A model generated the notes under the pieces. It saw nothing but the letters and a program-made list of their open reading frames with translations. It was not told where the DNA came from and made no database searches. Positions 10,061 through 23,448 of a stretch of 64,000 nucleotides of DNA are shown here, piece after piece. The stretch is from positions 39,981,515-40,045,514 of the forward strand of contig OU015528.1 in the NCBI GenBank assembly GCA_907165065.1, in the 5' to 3' direction. Within the stretch, counting starts at the first letter, position 1. Every line of letters starts with the position of its first letter. Source of the DNA: Caprimulgus europaeus (Eukaryota; Chordata; Aves; Caprimulgiformes; Caprimulgidae). The position numbers and the translations under genes are program-made.

Positions 10061-13000
10061 CTAAAGAACTAGAAACACCTAAACTTGTTTACACTGTAGT
10101 TGCCTTGTAGTTAATGAACAGCTTTACCTCATTATGTGAGCCTTACATAAGCATAAAGTCTATGCTCACAATATACAGACAATAATTAGATAAAAGTGAA
10201 AAATTTCACATTAATTAAAGAAAATAGACAGACAAGCTCATGGTTCTTTGCTTGCACTTTTGTGTTCTCTGATCCGTGACACATGAATTTACTGCAGGAG
10301 TCTAGTCTTTTAGATCTTATGGCTTATATTTTAAAAGTTGTGCTTTTTCTTTTTATTTTTCAAAGATAATTTTATATGCTTGCATGTTTTAAAAGCAAGG
10401 TAATTAAATATATCACAATATAAAAATGCAGAAAAGTGAAACTGAGCTAATTCACAAAATTGCACAGAACTGGGGAAGAAGTGGTAAATTCACTATAGAG
10501 ATGAGTAAAAAAAGATATGGTCAGAAAGGAGATACCTATGTTAGGGTGCTAAATTTGTTCTTTGTAGATCAAAAATCTATCCCACATTTCTTTCTGAGTG
10601 ACCTGAGGTTTAAAGTGAGAAAAACAGGCATAGCTCTCAGTGAAGTGAAGTCACAGCATAAGATATAAGGAAAATGAGCTTCATTCCACTTAAAAGATCA
10701 ATACGATATATATTTTCCATGAGTCCTTTTTATTTTACTGAAATGTAACTCCAAAAAACCCACAGAAAATTATAGTTTTACAGGCCAGATGTTAATTCAG
10801 GACCTATGCCTTAGCAGTCTAGATGTTAATTCAGGACCTATATATTAACAAACTCTGCAGAAGACCCTCAAATACAAACAAGTAGCTGAAAAACTAGGCA
10901 CAGCTAGATACTTATTCAGAGTTTTAAATCTACTGCCAACAAATGTACTTCAGTGGAAAAGTATTATTACTGAGAAAACAGTATTCCCCAGAGTTCAGTT
11001 ATGTGCTATTCTTAGTAACCAGTTCATGTTTTTATAAGGACTCGTGGCGTACTCGCTTGCCATTAAGCTGTGTAACAGTTCAAGACTGAATCAACAGCAG
11101 TGTTGCAACACAAAAGTAGGCCTCCATTTTCATATTCATATTTTAGTACCACTCTGGGATCACCTTATTGGCCTCGTTTGTGATCCTCGGAGTACAGGCC
11201 ATAGTACTCCTGTCTGGCAGTGCCCTGTGCCTGGAGGAGTAGATGATCCAAAGCGGAGCTAACCAGGGCAGGTGCAGGCTGTGCTGCCCTGTGCTGTGCT
11301 GCATGCACGGCATGCTGCCTTGTGCCTCAGGAAAAACTCAACCAGCTCATTGAAACAGGAGGGCCTGCAAGCAGCTCCTGCTCAGTACTGGTGATCCTGG
11401 CATCTGCATGGCCTTGCATTTATCTAACAGTGCAGTGAGAAGTGCTCATGGGAACATCATTTCTTATTGACTGTAGAAACAATTAATGTTTCCTGGTAAG
11501 AAAATCCTATAAGATTGAAAAAGGGACAATCTCTGCTATGGAGGGGTTCTGCATGATTTTCTGCATGTGGGTCAGAGTTCTGTTTGATGCTACACCGCTT
11601 GGGGCTCCAAGCTTCCAAGGGAACATAAGATTATCCATTATTCATGCTATTCTCCTAGTTTTAAATTTAATGAATAGCCTTTTAAATTATATTTTAAAGA
11701 GTCTAAGTGCGTTTCTTACTTGGATCATAATGGACCAGCACCTCCTGGGGCAATGCAGGCCTACCTAGATTTTTTTTTTTCTTATAGTGTTTAAAAATGT
11801 GATTGCTTGTAGGCTGTCCTTTGTCTTTTCCTACAAACATTTTGAAGGCTCTGGGTCAACAGATATTGTTCTAGTTTAGAGTCCAGGTGAGCAATCCAGG
11901 GTTTGTTGGTTTTGTGATGATGTCCTGGCAAAGCAAAGCTATTCTTCTGACAGCTCTAAAGATGATCGATTTCCACTAACATTTCCAACTAACTGTTTTT
12001 TTATCTTTATAAAGCCTTATCAAAGCCAAAGCTGAATCTGTGTTTGATTTAAAGTATAAATTATATCTCTTATTGGCATGGATTATATTCACTTCACAAA
12101 GCACATAAGGTTATAGTTTTATTTGACACACTTACATGAACCCTCTTCCAGGACTGCATAAAGCCCTCATAGCCATCCCCTATAAAGTGTTAGAGTATCT
12201 ACCTTGTACAAATTGAGAAACAAACCACAGCGGCCAGGTTTAATCTCACCAAACTTCTGGTACCAAACTGATGCAACACATTAAAAATTTTGCCAATTTT
12301 GGCTCCCTCTATAGTCAGCAGGGAGAGAGAATTGGGAGAAAAGACATCTTTTCAGAGGAAAAGACACAGATTAGGTGGAACAAGGCTAAGCTAGCAAGAC
12401 TAGGAGTTATGTTCATGCCAAGGGTGTAGGCACTGCAGGGCTTCCCACTGTAGTATGCAGATGGCATCATTGTACTGGGCAGTGTACAGAACCCCGCACA
12501 AGGACACAGAATCTCCCTACAGTGATTAATAGTTTGAGGTCCAAGAGTATATTCGACACCAATCAGCTTATTGAACAGGGAGTTTCTTCCCCCAGCAAAT
12601 AATGCCTACCAAACTGGGTACCCCACTCCTCTTTGGATTCATAACGATAATCAGTTGAATAGCTTCTGGAGTCAGTTGCCTGAATTAGCTGTTGTAAACA
12701 AAACTGTCTCCTCTAAATGAGAAAACCAGTGTTTAAAGAGCTCTGAAGCAGAGGGGAGACCACAGATGCATAACCCTTGTCACTTAAAGAACCCAGTCCC
12801 ACAGCTTCACCTTTTTGACTTGACTATCAGCTGTCAGAATTTTTATATTCAATTATTGTTTGTAAAGTCATTCCATTATATATTACTTTCCTTGTTTCAT
12901 GTAGCAAGGTAGAAGAAAAAGGAAGGAGAGAAGCATGGCAATGGGTGTGCAGGATGTTCTAAGATCTGCATTTCAGGACCTCTATCATATACAGATTGGA

Positions 13001-16000
13001 TAGGTTGAATTGCAGTGTGAAATCCTCTCTGTCCTTACTGATATTCTCCTGATAAATGAGAGTTCAGGTGTTCTTAGGCAGCACAAAGAACTTTTTCCAG
13101 CAGCTTTGGTGATTATTTTAAATACTAGCATGTTTGTCTGAAGGAGGAACTACTCCTTGATGTGGACCAAAGTTGCTTCTTAAAGATTTCTAAAAGGTTG
13201 AGTCACATAGGTTTACTTAACACAGGTTTTGGAAATTGTTGAAATTTGGGGTGCCTAAGAGATGCTAGGTAAAGTGTTTGAAGTCAAATAAGGAATTCAA
13301 ACAAAATATTAAATTGGTCCCATATATTCTCAGTGCTCTTAATCTATATAAATTAAGTCAGAGTGTCTAGAATAGTTAGTGTTGAGTAGCAAGGGACAGA
13401 ATCACAGTTACTATTTGGTGGAATTATTCTAAAGTTTTTAGGTTACATAAGGCTTAATTTCTTTACACAGAACAGGCTCTCTTTGGGCAAGGTTTCTTAT
13501 TCCCAGAAGGATTTGAAAACTATCATCTTCCCAGCTGAGTGAAAACAGTGCCTTAGCTGTTAAATCCACAGGAAACAACAGATGAATAACCATGTATCCT
13601 GAACATGTTGCATTGCACAACAGAGATTTTAGACATGTCTTTGCATTTAATGTTCTCTTTCCATATGCATAAGTGATATTTAGACCTTTCAGGCTAAATA
13701 TGTTTCAGATACTTACTTTTATTTATTTATTTATCTGTGAATATTTTAGTAAATGCAAAGTTACATTATTTTTCCTACAAATTATTATCCAGTGAATTCT
13801 CACCGGAAAGAAACTTAATCTGTTTTTGTCCCCACCCACCAATGCCCTCTCCCAGACTGTAATGATTAGGAAGCTAGCACAACATACATGACAGCTATGA
13901 TGAACTCTTCCATCCCTAAAATGGAATTTGTTGGCATAATGGTGTGGCAAGTGTTCCTGAATTAGACACACATGCAGAGATCCGTGGTGTTCAAATCATT
14001 CATGAACAGGAAAAGGCTAATCATTTTAATGGAAATATTCCTCCAGCTGCAGATGTAATTTCATTTTCAGGTTACTATTTAATTACTGTTATAAGCAATT
14101 AAGGAAATTTGTCTGAAAAATACCATATGGAAGTCTACTATAGTTGATGATAAGCATTGCATAAACAGTTGACTTTTCAAAGGTGTTGGGAACCTGAAGT
14201 TTCACTCCAGTGAGTGGAAGACCGTGAATTTAGTTTAGTTCCAGTCTGTGTAAACAGTTTTACAGCTTTTAGATGGATCTACATTTTGCTTATGGTCCTT
14301 TTGTTTCTAGATCAATTATCTATTTTAGTGTTGTTCACAATCCTGCTACATTTGACCTTAAATTTGACTTCAAAAATTTCTGGGGAAAAGCTAGGAGTGT
14401 ATTTGTTGATTAATAAATAACCTTTATTTCTTTGGAGGTAAAAGGAAGTGTATGGAAAATCATTCTCTGATGGTTAAGCAAAAACATCAATTGCATCAAT
14501 TGCATCCTTTCTCCTGATTATGTCACTATTAATATGTTTGTTTAGCAGATAATAGAGCAAGACTTTTTAATACTCAGTGATGCCTACAGATGATCTCCGC
14601 TCCATAAAATATCCAATATTTTGCTGGACTTTCATACAGTGGCTTGCACAATAGGACAAGAATACAATATACTTGATTCACCAGTTTACATTGTCCTGTC
14701 ACTTCAGAATTATTTTTTGGAAGGCACACTTAGATATCAATGTAAGCAATTTTTCAGAGCATTCTGAGATTGTATAAAGCAAAAATTCTGAAGTACATAA
14801 GAAGGAGAATATTTACCTTGAGCAGATACTTCTAGCAGAGAAGTGATAGCAAGAAGCTTTGTCTCCTGCCAGAGGCTTTGTCATAATTACCTTTTAAAAG
14901 GAATAGCTAGATATTCCAGATGCCACTAAAACAAGTATTGTTTTCTATGAACCTTAAAGGATAAGGACACATTCCAGCAGAAAAGCAGAATTGCAGCTGA
15001 GGCTATTGACACTTTGGCATACAGTTCCAGCGAGGGACTTATTACAGCTGCTCAAATATCTGCTGTAATGAAGCCAGATCTGAGTGCTACAGTGCATTCT
15101 GGCTCATTTTTTATGACACCATGTATACATGTAACAAATTATTCATACAAATATAGCACTATTTTTTTTCTCTTTTTGTCTTATTAATATTTTCCTTACT
15201 TGCTGTGCATTATGGATGATCTAAACTTATATATTGGGCCACCATAGCATTTCTGTCAGTAGTCAAAGGTGGTCATATTCAAGAGTTTTTCTGGACTTTG
15301 ATCTTTACAAGCTCTCTCTTTATCTCTGTCCACTAGAAATTGCTTTTAACTGTTCCGCTGAGCCATTCTTCCTATCAAGTAAACATCTAAAAGAGAATAC
15401 TTAAAATAGTCAATAAAAGCAATTGACCTTTTTGCCTCTCTCTAAATATAATACTTATCTCTCTTTTTGAAAGGGCATACCTTTGACCACTTAACTTTTG
15501 AATTATATTTGATATCAAGGGAGATTTACGTTATTTATTTCCTGTTACATTCAGTTATTTATCATGTGAAAAAAGCAAAATTAATGTACGGACTTTTTAT
15601 AAAGGTAATTGATCTCAAAGTCAGGTTTTCTGATGAATTGTAGTTGTCCAATTCTAAAGGTCTAAATGAACAAGTAAATAAGTATAATGAGTAGACATTG
15701 ACAAATATGCTGAATGTCTGTATGTCATGCCAAATCTTGAAATGCTTAACTCATTCAAAACTTTCTATTGAAGTTCACAAATCTGGATTAGGATTTGAAA
15801 ATCAGACCATTAGTAATTTGAATACCTTAATCACTGACAATAAGTTAGTGTCCTATCTCTTAAAAAGGAGATAGCTTTATAGTGGGGAGAGACAATACAC
15901 ATCTTTGAGTGACAGCTATGAAAACCTCCCTATTAAATAGTATAAATCAAATTATGACACAATCCAATTGTCTGTGAAGACAAGATTCATTCAGACTATG

Positions 16001-19000
16001 GAAAAGTCAAACTTTTTGAGGTAAACTGAATTTTTCAGATAATTTTCTTATTCATATCCATTTTTAGAAGGGAAATAAAAATCTAATTCTAAATATTATA
16101 TTTAATCTTTATGAAAAAAAAACAAAAAAAATCCCTCTAAAGCATCTGCATGCCCTGTGGCATCCTAGTTCCTAGTAGGTGATTTCTGAATGCTTTCTAA
16201 TATTTTAATAAGTGGTTAGTAAATAATTCAGCAGCTTGATACGGATACCTGAAAACATGTCTTTATATTAAAGAAACACAGAAATCAAAATAAGTAGAAC
16301 CTTAATTAATGTCCAGATCTATAGCTTGACCAGATCAGAGAATAAAGTAAATAAGATAGCTTGATTCCAGTGGTTTAATGTCAAACATGCAATTCTAAAC
16401 CCTTATCAGCTTCAAAAACAGTTCAAATACTTCAGATATAACCATGGAATGAAGGGGGAGGTCATCCCATTGACAAGAAGAAACTGGAATACTTTTTCCT
16501 TATGTATTCTCAGTGACTCTACAGACCCACCAAAGGAACAGGGGGATTGACTATATGGGAATCCTTTGACTCTAAATTGGCTTCTTCCTAAAGAAATCTT
16601 AACAGCCCTTAAACTGGGATGCCAGGAAAGATAGGTTAGGCACCTGTCTCCTTGCTGAGTGCCTTCTCCCCGAGTCCTTTCTGGGTTCAGCACTAAACAC
16701 TTGCTCACAGCTTGCCTCCAAGAAAAAGTGTCCTGTTCCATTAAAGGCATTTTTGCAAAACCGAGTCTGAAGGAAGAACACTTGAGCTGCAACCTAAAAG
16801 CTATAAATGGCTGTTTCAGAAGCTTGTAGCTTTTAGTCTTACTCAGTCTACCAGTAGATAGGACAGTATTTGTGTTTGCAAGGTGGATTTGTCATCATGA
16901 AAGATCATTAAGAGTTGCTTTTTCTTCAGATTTGGGAATGGTGTATCAACATATTTTCTGTTTTAGCTATAAAATTTCACTTAGAGGCATAATTAGAGCA
17001 GGAGATGGTTCTATTTTCGTTATGACTAACTGTGTCACAAAAGAGGTTAAAAAATTACTAGTAAATAAGTCATAGACTGCAGATTTCTATACAAGCTACT
17101 TCAAAGCTCTCAAGTCTGGTATACATTGACACGTAGATTGGAAACTATAGAATTTAAAAAGATTTAGAACATATTTTGATTGGATTCCTTATCTCTGTAT
17201 GTACAAAACAATCCTCAAAACAGTAATTTAAATTGCTCTCTAATCCATGTGTAGGAAATATTTGGTAGAAATAATGATGTAGAAAACTGTTCAGACCAGA
17301 TAACTCTGAAGTAATGATAAATGGAAATTACTAGTCTTAAATAATCAGAACAGAGAATAAGTGAAGGTTTGTTTCAGGCAAGAGAGATCACTGTAGCTGA
17401 AGTAACTCTGCAGTTGAGAAATATATAAAGCAAAAAGCCAAATTTATTTATATATTTAAAAGTCATATTTATTTCAAATAGTCTTATTGAGGGCCTGAAT
17501 CAAAAGTATTATGTTAGGATTTACACATTATATAACTTGAACTGCCCAAAATTTAGGTATCCTGAAGTTATTTATGCTACCTCACCAAATGAAATAAATT
17601 GTCTCAGACTAAAAGAGTATTATTAAGATGTATTTACTGTTCAACCTCATTTAAATTTTTTTATTACACCACAAAATAGTTGTATAGATACATGTTGCAC
17701 TGCAGTTCACAATGACTAGCCAGAAGCAGTCATATAAACCAGTTTTGCCACTGGGCAAAACGTTTATAAAATTACATCCCTAGATTCTGAAAGCTATGAA
17801 GCCTGTGTACCCACTATTCCCCTTACAATCTACACACATTTCTGTCCTTCAGCACTGTACAGACATGAGCCTTGTTGTTTCAGAACAACATGTTTTATAA
17901 AGCTATTTTAACTGGGACACTGCTGCAATTTTGTATACATGTACAATTTACAGTTTTTCCCTTTTGTGGTCTTATTAGGTATGGTAAGATTCTTGAAGCA
18001 AATGCAGTGGGGTAGCTGTGGAAATGCTATGTTTTTGCACAAATGATCTCCTTTAGAGACCACCACTATTAATATTTTCTTATAACTAAAAGATAATTTC
18101 ATGGTGTCCTGACCTTGAATCCTAAATGATATAATTACTTGAAAGCTACAGGGAAAGAAAACAAAAAGCTTTAAAATTACGTATAAAAATAGAAAATGTT
18201 AATGGTTTAAGCCCAAATCCTCAGTCTTTAAGAAAAAATGACATTAAAAGAATTTGTGCATTTTACTCATATTCTCTTGCTCACTGATATTACAGCAAAG
18301 ACTGTAATGACCATAGTCTAATACTGTTTTTCCAAATAACAGACTTTCGGTTGTTAAACTAAGATATGCCTGCTGAACATATATCAGCTTCCTTTTTCCT
18401 CAGATTTTTTTTCTGAGAAGTAGCTAATGGCTGCTGTTGAAATTTTTTTCCAGAATACAAAGCTAGATAATTAAAATTTATCAAATCTTTAAAAAAAACC
18501 AAAAATAGAGCCTTAAAATAGAAAATATTTGTCAACTTGTTCTTTTAGTGTCCTTCCCAGTATCACCTACAGGAATGTAGAATCAAAATACAGGTAGATT
18601 AGCAAGCTTTTCCCTTACTCTAATTTTATTTTCAGATTCTTTTATAAACGTTCTTACCGTCAAGTAGACAAACACTGCAACTTGTTAGGCTCCCAATTAC
18701 TTTTAAATCTGCAGACTGGCACATATTTGCTACTTAAATAATTTTGCAGTTTGACAAGTAGTTTAAAATGCATGTCAATCAAACAAGAGGATGGTATTTT
18801 TCTTTTTCTTCCACTATTGACATATGGCATGGGAAAAACAAATGGGGTACTTGTCATAAGGCTGCACGTACTGGTGTTATTTGATAAGCAGCAGAGCCAT
18901 AGAACATAACTTTCAAAATACTGTGAATTTTCTTCATTTCCTTTTTGGACTCCATGATCAGACAGCTGTCATGCTGTATATTTTACTCAGAATAATTTAG

Positions 19001-19656
19001 ACCTAAAATTTGGGTAATAATGTGCTAAAGAGAAAGCCCTGACTTCATTAAAAAGAAAGAAACTTTCCCTCTAATTTCATTTGGATCAGTAGTCTATCTA
19101 AAAATTCTATGATTAACTTGTGCATATCAGTTGTTCCTGGTAACACAATCACTTACTGTACCTCTGCCGAGAGCAAAATAATTAAAAAACTATCCTAAAA
19201 AGCTTATTATCTAAAGCTGTTCATTATAGAATTGACTTTTCCAAATAAAGTAACTTTTAACCAACAACATATTTTCACAAAAGAGAAGCTATACTGTAAG
19301 AAACTGCCAGAATGAATCAGCATGTCTTGACCACTGTTTTGTCCTGAGAAGTGACCAGTGGTGAACCCTTAGGGGAAATACAGAAAAATACGCATGTACA
19401 TACTGGTTCTTACCCCCACCTCTTCGTAACCAGCAATTCAGGCACTTTCAAAGTCAGAAGTTAAATCTGCCTATACTCCAGACCTATTTTGAATCCATAT
19501 ATTTTTTTTGTGTCTATTATAATCTGTGACAATACCTTGCGAGTTTATTTGTTTTATAAATAACTCCATTCTGATTGCTACTTCTTGTAATAAAGCTATA
19601 AGAACATCTAATTAAATAATCAGCTTCCTGTTTTGAAACAGATTATCCTTTTCAAG
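10061..19656. other. Unique AT-rich noncoding DNA, 9.6 kb
   Basis: No recognisable gene or transposable element. Minus-strand frame 16412-16792 (126 codons) is the longest and matches no protein I know; a frame of this length is expected by chance in a window this size. Positions 11150-11420 are locally GC-rich, with CTGTGCTGCC-like repeats, and 16600-16790 is also richer in G and C. Both may be worn-out repeats that I cannot name. Also present are a short TTTA repeat (about 13718-13735), a 9-bp tandem duplication of CATCAATTG near 14485-14505, and the 34-bp-period duplication at 10787-10841. Confidence 0.65.
10787..10841. repeat. Local tandem duplication, period 34 bp
   Basis: The 21-base segment beginning AGATGTTAATTCAGGACC occurs at 10787-10807 and again, identical, at 10821-10841. 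Two copies 34 bp apart with a diverged spacer suggest a small replication-slippage duplication. No function is evident. Confidence 0.85.
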
Positions 19657-19907
19657 TGTTGTGGTTTAACCCCAGCTGGCTCACTTCCCCCTGGTGGGAT
19701 GGGAGAGAGAATCAGAAGAGTAAAAGTGAGAATATGCATAACAACAACTTGGGAAGACTAGTGCCATTGCTTTGAACATTCCCCCCTTCCTTCTTCTTCC
19801 CCCAGCTTTATATGCTGAGCATGGTGTCATATGGTGTGTAATATCCCTTTAGTCAGTTGGGATAGCTACTAGGGAGAAAATTCACTCTACTCCAGCCAAA
19901 ACCACCA
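19657..19907 (-). mobile_element. 3' LTR of the ERVL fragment (short form)
   Basis: On the minus strand it starts TGGTGGTTTTGGCTGGAG near 19907 and ends CAGCTGGGGTTAAACCACAA before ...CA at 19657, both typical of avian ERVL LTRs. It contains a TATA-like TATAAAGCTGGGGG segment at about 19803-19816. At 251 bp it is less than half the usual size of about 590 bp, so a central part is missing. The internal region lies directly upstream in the sense direction, which shows that this is the 3' LTR. Confidence 0.85.
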
Positions 19908-20652
19908 CTTTCTTTAAACCTTATTCCCTTCTATTTATGTTATGCTCAGGTCCCACACTATTCAATATATCCTCATTAACCACCACTCCCCTTCCCATCC
20001 TTTGATACAATACACAGACATAATTTCCTTTGTCTATGAACCACCCCTGTGAAATGTCTGTGAAATGTCAACAAATGCCCACAAATGGTCATTGAGTTAA
20101 TTTAGTCCATGATTTTGGGTTCCATCTGTTATCGTGGTCGGGACAGGAGAAGTGGTGTGTTGAGTGGAGTTATTGGACACCAAAGCCAACTTGAGTCAAG
20201 TCACTGCTGTTTCCATTGATGTTTCCATTACAATCTTTGGGCCAGGTTATAGGGTTTAACATTGCAACAAACTTCTCCCCTTGCTTTGGGTTAAACCATC
20301 TCCATAGAATTAATTACTTCATAGACTTCTGCCATAACCTTCTCCATTACATGTTTTGGGAGTCCTAACCTATTTAATCTCTACATAGCATTCTGTGAAT
20401 ATACTGCATCCCCTCCCTCTTCTGCTCTGTCCTGTTGAAATTGAGTGCAAAAAAGTATTCCTGTACAAGTATTCCAAATGATTTCTATTAGGCAACTTGA
20501 AAGATAAAGCAAAGTGGTTGATACCAGTGGTAGAGGTAAAGGAAACAATCACAGCAATACTCGACATCGCCTTGCTGTGTTTTTCCCCATGTTTTCACTA
20601 TTTCCCTTCTGTCTCTTTTAAACCTAATAGCATTTATAGTTAGATACATTCT

Positions 20653-21018
20653 TGTCAGAGTCGACCGAAGACAAGCCCATTCTATAATGTTCAGCAAGTC
20701 TCCTTTTATTATCAGAACGCTAGGTGTTTTATAGCCTGTTAAGTTCCGCATACGTTTTCACAAACTATGAAGTTAATTACCATTGGCTAATTGCACTATT
20801 CACACTTTAACCTCTCAGTCTTTGTCAGTCTCACTGGTTTGCTCTTATCGCGGTTCAGGTTCACTTCCTCGGCGTAATTTCCTGTTCTTCCCAGCTGGCA
20901 TCCATCTTCTTTAATTGATGTTTATTACTCTTCCACGCAGACACATTCCTTTCTTATCTTCCCTAGCAACGCAGCTGAAATAGGCCTAGCTAGTATTATA
21001 GTCCTGACACTCTCCACA
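20653..21018 (-). mobile_element. ERVK-type solo LTR nested in the ERVL fragment
   Basis: The element is 366 bp with TG...CA ends; on the minus strand it runs TGTGGAGAGTGTCAGGAC ... TCGACTCTGACA. It is flanked by a perfect 6-bp target duplication, CATTCT at 20647-20652 and 21019-21024. Six bases is the duplication size typical of ERVK and related groups, whereas ERVL makes five. In the sense direction it has GGCTATAAAAC (TATA box, near 20728-20738) followed about 20 bases later by AATAAAAGG (polyadenylation signal), the expected promoter and R-region order. No internal retroviral genes are present. ERVL-like sequence resumes directly on both sides, so the insertion is younger than the ERVL. 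Solo formation was by LTR-LTR recombination. Confidence 0.92.
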
Positions 21019-21149
21019 CATTCTCATCCATGGAAGAAGTAAATTTCTTACAAGTGCTTCTGATAACTTGAAAACAAAGTGTTACACAAGTTATTAACAG
21101 GATCCACTTATGGCAGTAGTTTCAGAGTCTGAGTTGAGAAAATGGGAAA

Positions 21150-23436
21150 GGAACAAAACTCACTGTGAAGAGTAAGGTGGAAGACCCGATACTGGACCTG
21201 ATGGTGACCAATGCAAGTGAGATGATTGCTGACATTAAGATTGGAGGCAGCCTGAGCTGCAGTGATCACACACTGGTAGAGTTCACAGTTCTGAGGGCAA
21301 TGGGTCAGGCAAAGAGTAAATTCAGGACCCTGAATTTTAGGACAGTAAACTTCCAGCTCTTCAAGGAGTTAGTTAATAAGATCCCCTGGGAAACTGCCCT
21401 CAGGGACAAAGGATCAGAAGAGAGCTGGCAGATCTTTAAGGACACTTTACATAGAACATAAGAGCTCTTGATCCCACAGTGCAAGAAATCAGGATAGGAA
21501 GGCAAGAGACTGTCATGGCTGAGTCAAGACTTTCTGGTCAAACTAAAGGGCAAGAAGAAAATGCAGAGACAGTGAAAGCAGGGACAGGTATGCTGGGAAG
21601 AGTGTAGGGATGCTGTCCACTTGCATAGAGATGAGGTCAGGAAGGCCAAGGCATGGCTGGAGATGAACTTGGCAAGGGATGCAAAGAATAATAAGAAAGG
21701 CTTCTACAGATATGTAAGCCAGAAAAGGAAGGTCAAAGAAAGAATACCATTCTTGATAAGAAAAACTGGCAAACAGGTAACAATAGATGAGGAGAAGGCC
21801 AAAGTATTCAATGACTTTTTCATCTCAGTCTTCTCTGGCAACGTCTCTTCCCATGCCTCTAGGGTAGACTAGGGAAGCAAAATACCCTCCACCATAAGAA
21901 AGGATGAGGTTAGTGACCACCTGAGGAACTTGAACATGCATAAGTCCATAGGACCTGATGAGATGCATCCCAAAGTCCTTATGGGAATTGGCTGATGCAG
22001 TTGTCAAGCCACTCTCCATAATATTCGAAAAGTCATGGTAGTCAGGTGAAGTCCCTGGTGAATGGAAAAAGAAAACATTCCATCCATTTTTGAAAGGGTA
22101 GAAAGGTGGTCCCTGGGAACTACTGACTTGTGAGCCTCACCTCTGTGCCCAAAAAAATCATGGAACAGATACTCCTAGAAGCCATACTAAGGCACATGAA
22201 GGACAGAGAGGTGATTTGAGACAGCTAACATGGCTTCACCAAGGATGAGTCCTTCATGACCAACCTAGAGGCCTTCTATGATGGAGTGGCTACATCAGTG
22301 GACAAGGGAAGAGCTGCAGAAGTCAACTATCTGGACTTCTGTAAGGCCTTTGACATGGTCCCCCACAACATCCTTCTCTCTAAACAGGAGAGATATGGAT
22401 TTGACAGGTGTTTGGTGGATGAGGAGTTAGTTGAATGGACATACAGATGGAGATCAGTGATGACTTGTGTCCCTCAGGAATCTGTACTGGGACCAGTACT
22501 ATTTAATATCTTCATCAATGACATAGACAGTGGGATCAAGTGTACCCTCAGCAAATTTGTAAATGACACCAAGCTGAGTTGTGTGGTTGACACATCTGAG
22601 GGAGGGGATGCCACCCAGAGGGACCTGGACAATCTTGAGATGTGTGATCATGTGAATCTCATGAGGTTCAACAAGGCCAAGTGCAAGCTCCTGCACCTGG
22701 ATTGGGGAAATCCCAGTATCAGTATAGACTGGGGTGTGAGGGGACTAAGACCAGCCATGTGGAGAGAACTTAAGGGTACTAGTGGATGAAAAGCTGGACA
22801 TGAGCCGGCAATGTGCGCTTGCAGCCCACAAGGCCAACTGTATTCTGGGCTACATCAAAAGAATCATGGCCAGGGGAGGTCATTCTTCCCCTCTACTCTG
22901 CTCTGGTGAGACCTGACCTGGAGTACTGTGTCCAGCTCTGGAGCCCTCACTACAAGAAAGACATGATCTGTTGGAGCAGGCCCAGAGGAGGGCCACAAAA
23001 ATAATCAGAGAGATGGAGCACCCCTCCTATGGTAAAAGGCAGAAAAAGTTGAGGTTGTTCAGCCTGGAGCAGAGAAGGCTTCAGGGAGACCTTATTGTGG
23101 CATTTCAATACTTAACCGTGCCTATAAGAAAGATGGGGACAGTCTTTTTAGCAGGGCCTGTAGCAATAGGACAAGAGGTAATGTTTTTAAAGTAAAAGAG
23201 GATAGACTCAGACTAGATGTAAGGAAGATATTTCTTACAAGGAGGATGGTGAAACACTGGAACAGGTTTCCCAGAGAGGTGGTAGAACTTCCATTCCTGG
23301 AAACATTCAAGGTCAGGTTGGACGGGACTCTGAGCAACCTGGTCTGGTTGAAGATGTCCTTGTTCACTGCAGAGGGGTTGGACTAGATGACCCCTAGAGG
23401 TCCCTTCCAACCCAAACCATTCTCTTATTCTATGAA
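21150..23436 (+). mobile_element. CR1 LINE, 5'-truncated, 2.3 kb
   Basis: This is the longest uninterrupted CR1 in the window, covering the 3' half of the element: the end of the ORF2 endonuclease domain, the whole reverse-transcriptase region, the C-terminal extension and the 3' UTR with a TTCTCTTATTCTATGAAA tail at about 23420-23436. The full-length element is about 4.5 kb, so roughly half is missing at the 5' end. It abuts the ERVL fragment on the left, with a junction at about 21140-21160, and is followed within about a dozen bases by the GGAAA array. The ERVL does not visibly resume on the right. Confidence 0.93.
21165..23330 (+). pseudogene. CR1 ORF2 remnant (endonuclease C-terminus and reverse transcriptase)
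   Basis: ORF2 of CR1 encodes an APE-type endonuclease and a reverse transcriptase that copy the element into the genome by target-primed reverse transcription. The first open segment (21165-21461) has the endonuclease closing motif SDH at 21261-21269. The segment at 21621-21872 is the linker with NLARDAKNNKKGFYRYVSQK. The segment at 22256-22789 (177 codons) is the palm: [27 protein letters not shown], then FVND at 22556-22567 where the family has F-A/V-D-D. One catalytic Asp is therefore Asn and the enzyme would be dead. Segments at 22813-23004 and 22971-23195 carry the C-terminal [15 protein letters not shown] and QRRLQGDLIVAFQYL. Several frameshifts and stops separate these pieces. Confidence 0.9.
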
Positions 23437-23448
23437 ATCCATAAAGAC

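Larger units (their letters stand above)
19657..21140 (-). mobile_element. ERVL provirus fragment: 3' internal region plus 3' LTR
   Basis: This minus-strand endogenous retrovirus remnant reads from about 21140 leftward. It holds the 3' part of the avian ERVL internal region (about 21140-21025 and 20652-19908), interrupted by an ERVK solo LTR at 20653-21018, and ends in an LTR at 19907-19657. A purine-rich stretch immediately before the LTR, at about 19908-19935, is in the expected place for the polypurine tract. The internal identity rests on remembered avian ERVL sequence and on the LTR next to it. The 5' half and the 5' LTR are missing, and CR1 sequence begins at roughly 21140-21160. It is an old, clearly broken fossil. 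Confidence 0.8.

Noticed and set aside
11150-11420. Possible CpG-island promoter in a GC-richer patch
   Set aside because: CpG dinucleotides are few and no TATA or transcript-like structure follows. It is more likely an old repeat.
16412-16792. Minus-strand open frame of 126 codons
   Set aside because: No domain, signal peptide or family resemblance was seen. In AT-rich DNA of this window size a few frames of this length are expected by chance.
20488-20751. Minus-strand 87-codon frame starting in the ERVK LTR
   Set aside because: It crosses the ERVK LTR/ERVL junction, so it is an accident of the nested insertion and not a retroviral gene product.
20653-21009. ERVK LTR edges set at the TGTCAG...CTGACA inverted hexamers
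   Set aside because: No target duplication fits those edges. Extending the right edge to 21018 keeps TG...CA ends and reveals a perfect 6-bp duplication.
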